DNA of 64,000 nucleotides from Arcobacter suis CECT 7833 (GTDB lineage: Bacteria; Campylobacterota; Campylobacteria; Campylobacterales; Arcobacteraceae): positions 1,116,001 to 1,180,000 of the forward strand of contig NZ_CP032100.1 in the NCBI RefSeq assembly GCF_003544815.1. Reading direction: 5' to 3'. Below, piece by piece: positions 61,757 to 64,000 of the stretch (positions within the stretch are counted from its first letter, which is position 1; the number at the start of each line of letters is the position of its first letter). Made by a program: the position numbers and the translations under genes. A model generated the notes under the pieces. The model was not told where the DNA came from. It worked only from the letters and a program-made list of their open reading frames with translations, and did no database searches.

Positions 61757-62823
61757 TGAAGAACTATAAAATATCAATAATCAAAGGTGATGGAATAGGT
61801 CCAGAAATCGTTGATGAAGCAATAAAAGTATTAAATGCTGTTTCTAAAAAATGTGGTTTTGAATTATCTTATAAAGAGTATTTAATGGGTGGTATTGCTA
61901 TTGATACTACTGGTGTTCCACTTCCACAAGAAACAGTTGACGGTGTTTTAGATTCTGATGCTTGTCTATTTGGTTCTATTGGTGGAGAAAAATGGGATAC
62001 ATTACCAAGAGAATTAAGACCTGAAACTGGACTTTTAAAGTTTAGAGAAGAGATGGGTGTTTATGCAAATTTAAGACCTGCTATTGTTTATGATGAATTA
62101 GTAAATGCATCAACTTTAAAACCTGAAGTAATTCAAGGCTGTGATATTATGGTTGTTCGAGAGTTAATTGGTGGAATTTATTTTGGTCAACCAAGAGCAA
62201 ACGATGGATTTAAAGCTTATAACACAATGGTTTATACAAAACCAGAAATTATAAGAATAGGTAAACAAGCATTTGAACTTGCAATGAAAAGAGATAAAAG
62301 AGTTTGTTCTGTTGATAAAGCAAATGTATTAGAAGTTTCTCAACTTTGGAGAGATACAATGAATGAATTATCAAAAGATTATCCAGAAGTTACACTTTCT
62401 CATATGTATGTGGATAATGCAGCTATGCAACTTGTAAGAAATCCAAAACAGTTTGATGTTATTGTAACTGGAAATATTTTTGGAGATATTCTTTCTGATA
62501 CAGCTTCTATGGTTGTGGGTTCAATTGGATTATTGCCATCAGCTTCAACAGGAGATAAAACAGCAATTTATGAGCCAATTCATGGATCAGCTCCTGATAT
62601 TGCAGGAATGGGAATAGCAAATCCAATAGCAACAATCTTAAGTGCATCAATGATGTTAAGATACTCTTTAAATGAATCAAAAGCAGCTGATATGATAGAA
62701 GAATCAATAAAAGCCGCATTAAAAGATGGATATAGAACAAAAGATTTAGCTTCATTTGATGCTAAGGAAGTTTTAAATACTACTGCTATGGGCGATTTAA
62801 TCGTTAAATATATAAATAAATAA
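61756..62823 (+). CDS. leuB: 3-isopropylmalate dehydrogenase LeuB
   Basis: 355 residues. Motifs: [17 protein letters not shown] (about 10-26), [13 protein letters not shown] (about 132-144), [30 protein letters not shown] (substrate and metal Asp residues, written here as positions about 218-247), and [12 protein letters not shown] for NAD. It oxidatively decarboxylates 3-isopropylmalate in leucine synthesis. Followed by a clear terminator. Confidence 0.96.
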   Translation: MKNYKISIIKGDGIGPEIVDEAIKVLNAVSKKCGFELSYKEYLMGGIAIDTTGVPLPQETVDGVLDSDACLFGSIGGEKWDTLPRELRPETGLLKFREEMGVYANLRPAIVYDELVNASTLKPEVIQGCDIMVVRELIGGIYFGQPRANDGFKAYNTMVYTKPEIIRIGKQAFELAMKRDKRVCSVDKANVLEVSQLWRDTMNELSKDYPEVTLSHMYVDNAAMQLVRNPKQFDVIVTGNIFGDILSDTASMVVGSIGLLPSASTGDKTAIYEPIHGSAPDIAGMGIANPIATILSASMMLRYSLNESKAADMIEESIKAALKDGYRTKDLASFDAKEVLNTTAMGDLIVKYINK

Positions 62824-62824
62824 T

Positions 62825-62852
62825 AAAGGAAGCTTTGCTTCCTTTAGCTTTT
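62825..62852 (+). terminator. Rho-independent terminator after leuB
   Basis: AAAGGAAGC (62825-62833) / GCTTCCTTT (62837-62845), perfect 9-bp stem with a TTT loop, then AGCTTTTTC. Confidence 0.8.
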
Positions 62853-62900
62853 TCTAAAATAATAATCATTTTAATCACAATTAATATTTTTCTATGTTAA

Positions 62901-62906
62901 TATAAT
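62901..62906 (+). promoter_or_regulatory. -10 box of DHH phosphoesterase gene
   Basis: TATAAT, 24 nt before the ATG at 62931; no strong ribosome site. Confidence 0.45.
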
Positions 62907-62930
62907 TTCAAAAATTTGGATACTAAAATT

Positions 62931-63857
62931 ATGAATAAAAAATATAGATTAATTACTAGAAGTGATATGGATGGTTTGGTATGTGGAACTTTACTTACAT
63001 ATTTAAATATTATTGATGAAATTATATTTGTTCATCCCAAAGATATGCAAGATGGAAAAATTGATGTTACTTCAAATGATATTACTACAAATCTACCTTA
63101 TGTTGAAGGAGTTTATTTAGCATTTGATCATCATTTTTCTGAAACATTAAGAAATGAAAAAAAAGACAACCATATTATAGATTCGGATGCTCCAAGTGCT
63201 GCGCAAGTTGTTTATGACTATTATGATGGTGATAATGTTTTTCCAGGATATTTTACTGGTATGATGAATGGAGCGAATAAAGCAGATAGTGCTGATTTTA
63301 TTGAAGATGATATTTTAAATCCACGAGCATGGGCATTACTTAGTTTTATTATGGATTCAAGAACAGGATTGGGAAGATTCAAAGATTTTAAAATTTCAAA
63401 TTATCAACTTATGATGGATTTGATTAAATATTGTGCAAAACATAATATTGACCAAATAATAGAACTTCCTGATGTAAAAGAAAGAATAGATTTATATTTT
63501 AAATATGAAAATGAATTTAAAGAACAATTAAATAAAGTTACAACTATAAAAAATAATTTGTTAATAATTGACTACAGATATGAAGAAATTATTTATCCTG
63601 GAAATAGATTTATGACTTATGCAATGAATTCCAAACAAAATATTTCAGTTCACATTATGTGGGCAAAAGATAAAGAAAAAGTAGCTTTTAGCGTAGGAAA
63701 ATCAATAATAAATAAAACTTCAAAAACAAATGTTGGTGAATTGATGCTTAAATATGGTGGTGGTGGTCATGAGGCTGCCGGTGGATGTCAAATTGATGTA
63801 AATGATTCTAGTAAAGTTTTAGAAGAGTTAATAAAACAAATCAATAAAGATGGTTAA
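62931..63857 (+). CDS. DHH-family phosphoesterase
   Basis: 308 residues from the ATG at 62931; a TTG 5 codons earlier is weaker. N-terminal DHH domain: RSDMDGLVCG (metal Asp, about 9-18), AFDHHFSE (about 70-77), IDSDAPSAAQ. C-terminal DHHA1 domain with KYGGGGHEAAGGCQI (about 272-286). It is close to NrnA/oligoribonuclease or exopolyphosphatase-like enzymes that cleave short oligonucleotides or cyclic dinucleotide products; exact substrate unknown. Confidence 0.85.
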   Translation: MNKKYRLITRSDMDGLVCGTLLTYLNIIDEIIFVHPKDMQDGKIDVTSNDITTNLPYVEGVYLAFDHHFSETLRNEKKDNHIIDSDAPSAAQVVYDYYDGDNVFPGYFTGMMNGANKADSADFIEDDILNPRAWALLSFIMDSRTGLGRFKDFKISNYQLMMDLIKYCAKHNIDQIIELPDVKERIDLYFKYENEFKEQLNKVTTIKNNLLIIDYRYEEIIYPGNRFMTYAMNSKQNISVHIMWAKDKEKVAFSVGKSIINKTSKTNVGELMLKYGGGGHEAAGGCQIDVNDSSKVLEELIKQINKDG

Positions 63858-63860
63858 ATT

Positions 63861-63889
63861 AAAAAGAAGCTAATTATAACTTCTTTTTT
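63861..63889. terminator. Bidirectional terminator at the window end
   Basis: AAAAAGAAG (63861-63869) / CTTCTTTTT (63880-63888) 9-bp stem with a 10-nt loop and T-run on either strand, between convergent genes. It overlaps the 3' end of the minus-strand gene. Confidence 0.7.
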
Positions 63890-63996
63890 AAATTTTCATA
63901 AAACTCTTCAAAAGAGGGTAGGCTTAAATTTGCATCTCTTTGTTTTTTCCCCCACATGGGTTCAGGAAAATAAGAATCTTCTTCAAATCTCGCCAT
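63874..63996 (-). CDS. C-terminal end of a minus-strand gene (or a 40-residue protein)
   Basis: An in-frame run of 40 residues ends at a stop at 63874-63876: MARFEEDSYFPEPMWGKK followed by QRDANLSLPSFEEFYENL and KKKL. The Met at 63996 may be a real start or internal, because the frame stays open to the window edge. Codon use is normal for the genome. Family not recognised; the gene likely continues beyond the window. Confidence 0.45.
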   Translation of the reverse strand: MARFEEDSYFPEPMWGKKQRDANLSLPSFEEFYENLKKKL

Positions 63997-64000
63997 AATG

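Noticed and set aside
1-64000. tRNA, rRNA, CRISPR arrays, prophage
   Set aside because: No cloverleaf-like GC-richer segments, no regularly spaced repeats and no phage structural genes are visible in any intergenic region.

Overview
The window is AT-rich chromosomal DNA (roughly 27% GC by eye) with densely packed genes. The gene set points to Campylobacterota, most likely the Arcobacter/Aliarcobacter group: long-form TrmB and DapD, a NikKMLQO-type nickel importer, hypBCDEA, FtsEX followed by an EnvC-like protein, an rpoD with an acidic insert, and many PAS/GGDEF/MCP sensory proteins. I see no rRNA, tRNA, CRISPR array, intact insertion sequence or prophage.

Layout. (1) 1-5091: two paralogous tandem universal stress proteins beside two cation/proton antiporters. 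(2) 5088-18509: mostly housekeeping and small membrane or envelope genes (thiI, DoxX, DUF3465, DUF945, hydrolase, PhzF-like, DUF420/DUF3817, radical SAM, DUF481, DUF808, polysaccharide deacetylase, HI0933-type flavoprotein). (3) 18586-22457: a diguanylate cyclase whose GGDEF domain is interrupted by a -1 frameshift, convergent with a methyl-accepting chemotaxis protein. (4) 22654-25685: a five-gene nickel ECF importer. (5) 25733-30014: a YitT-type membrane protein, a periplasmic double rhodanese with an orphan PAS histidine kinase, and a degenerate IS1595-type transposase derivative. (6) 30096-38091: a NifX-like His-rich protein and the [NiFe]-hydrogenase maturation genes hypB-C-D and hypE-A. 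Four genes lie between hypD and hypE: a dehydrogenase, McrC, McrB and a MazG-like pyrophosphohydrolase. (7) 38198-45932: diguanylate cyclase, TerB-like protein, a tight chain of small genes (coiled-coil, ZapA-like, pseudopilin) ending in priA, then dapD and an ABC-F ATPase. (8) 45929-53245: a minus-strand run with DUF234, DUF188, EnvC-like, ftsX, ftsE, trmB, a fibronectin-III lipoprotein and an RluD-type synthase. (9) 53265-64000: rodA, TonB-like, hemL, ppnP, atpZ-like, rpoD, leuDB, a DHH phosphoesterase and the end of one further gene.

How the genes work together. Nickel import (22654-25685) and Ni insertion into hydrogenase (hypA, hypB) are natural partners. Hydrogenase structural genes and hypF are not in the window. 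FtsE, FtsX and the EnvC-like protein form a divisome-linked module for activating amidases, and RodA makes peptidoglycan for elongation.

Most unusual features: a compact McrC-McrB-MazG module spliced into the hyp operon; several genes whose ATG lies exactly 6 nt after a -10 hexamer with no Shine-Dalgarno sequence (leaderless-type starts); nested palindromes at the nifX-like and hypB promoters; a transposase that has lost catalytic residues but keeps an intact frame; and the frameshifted GGDEF protein. All function calls are from reading the sequence only; no database search was run.
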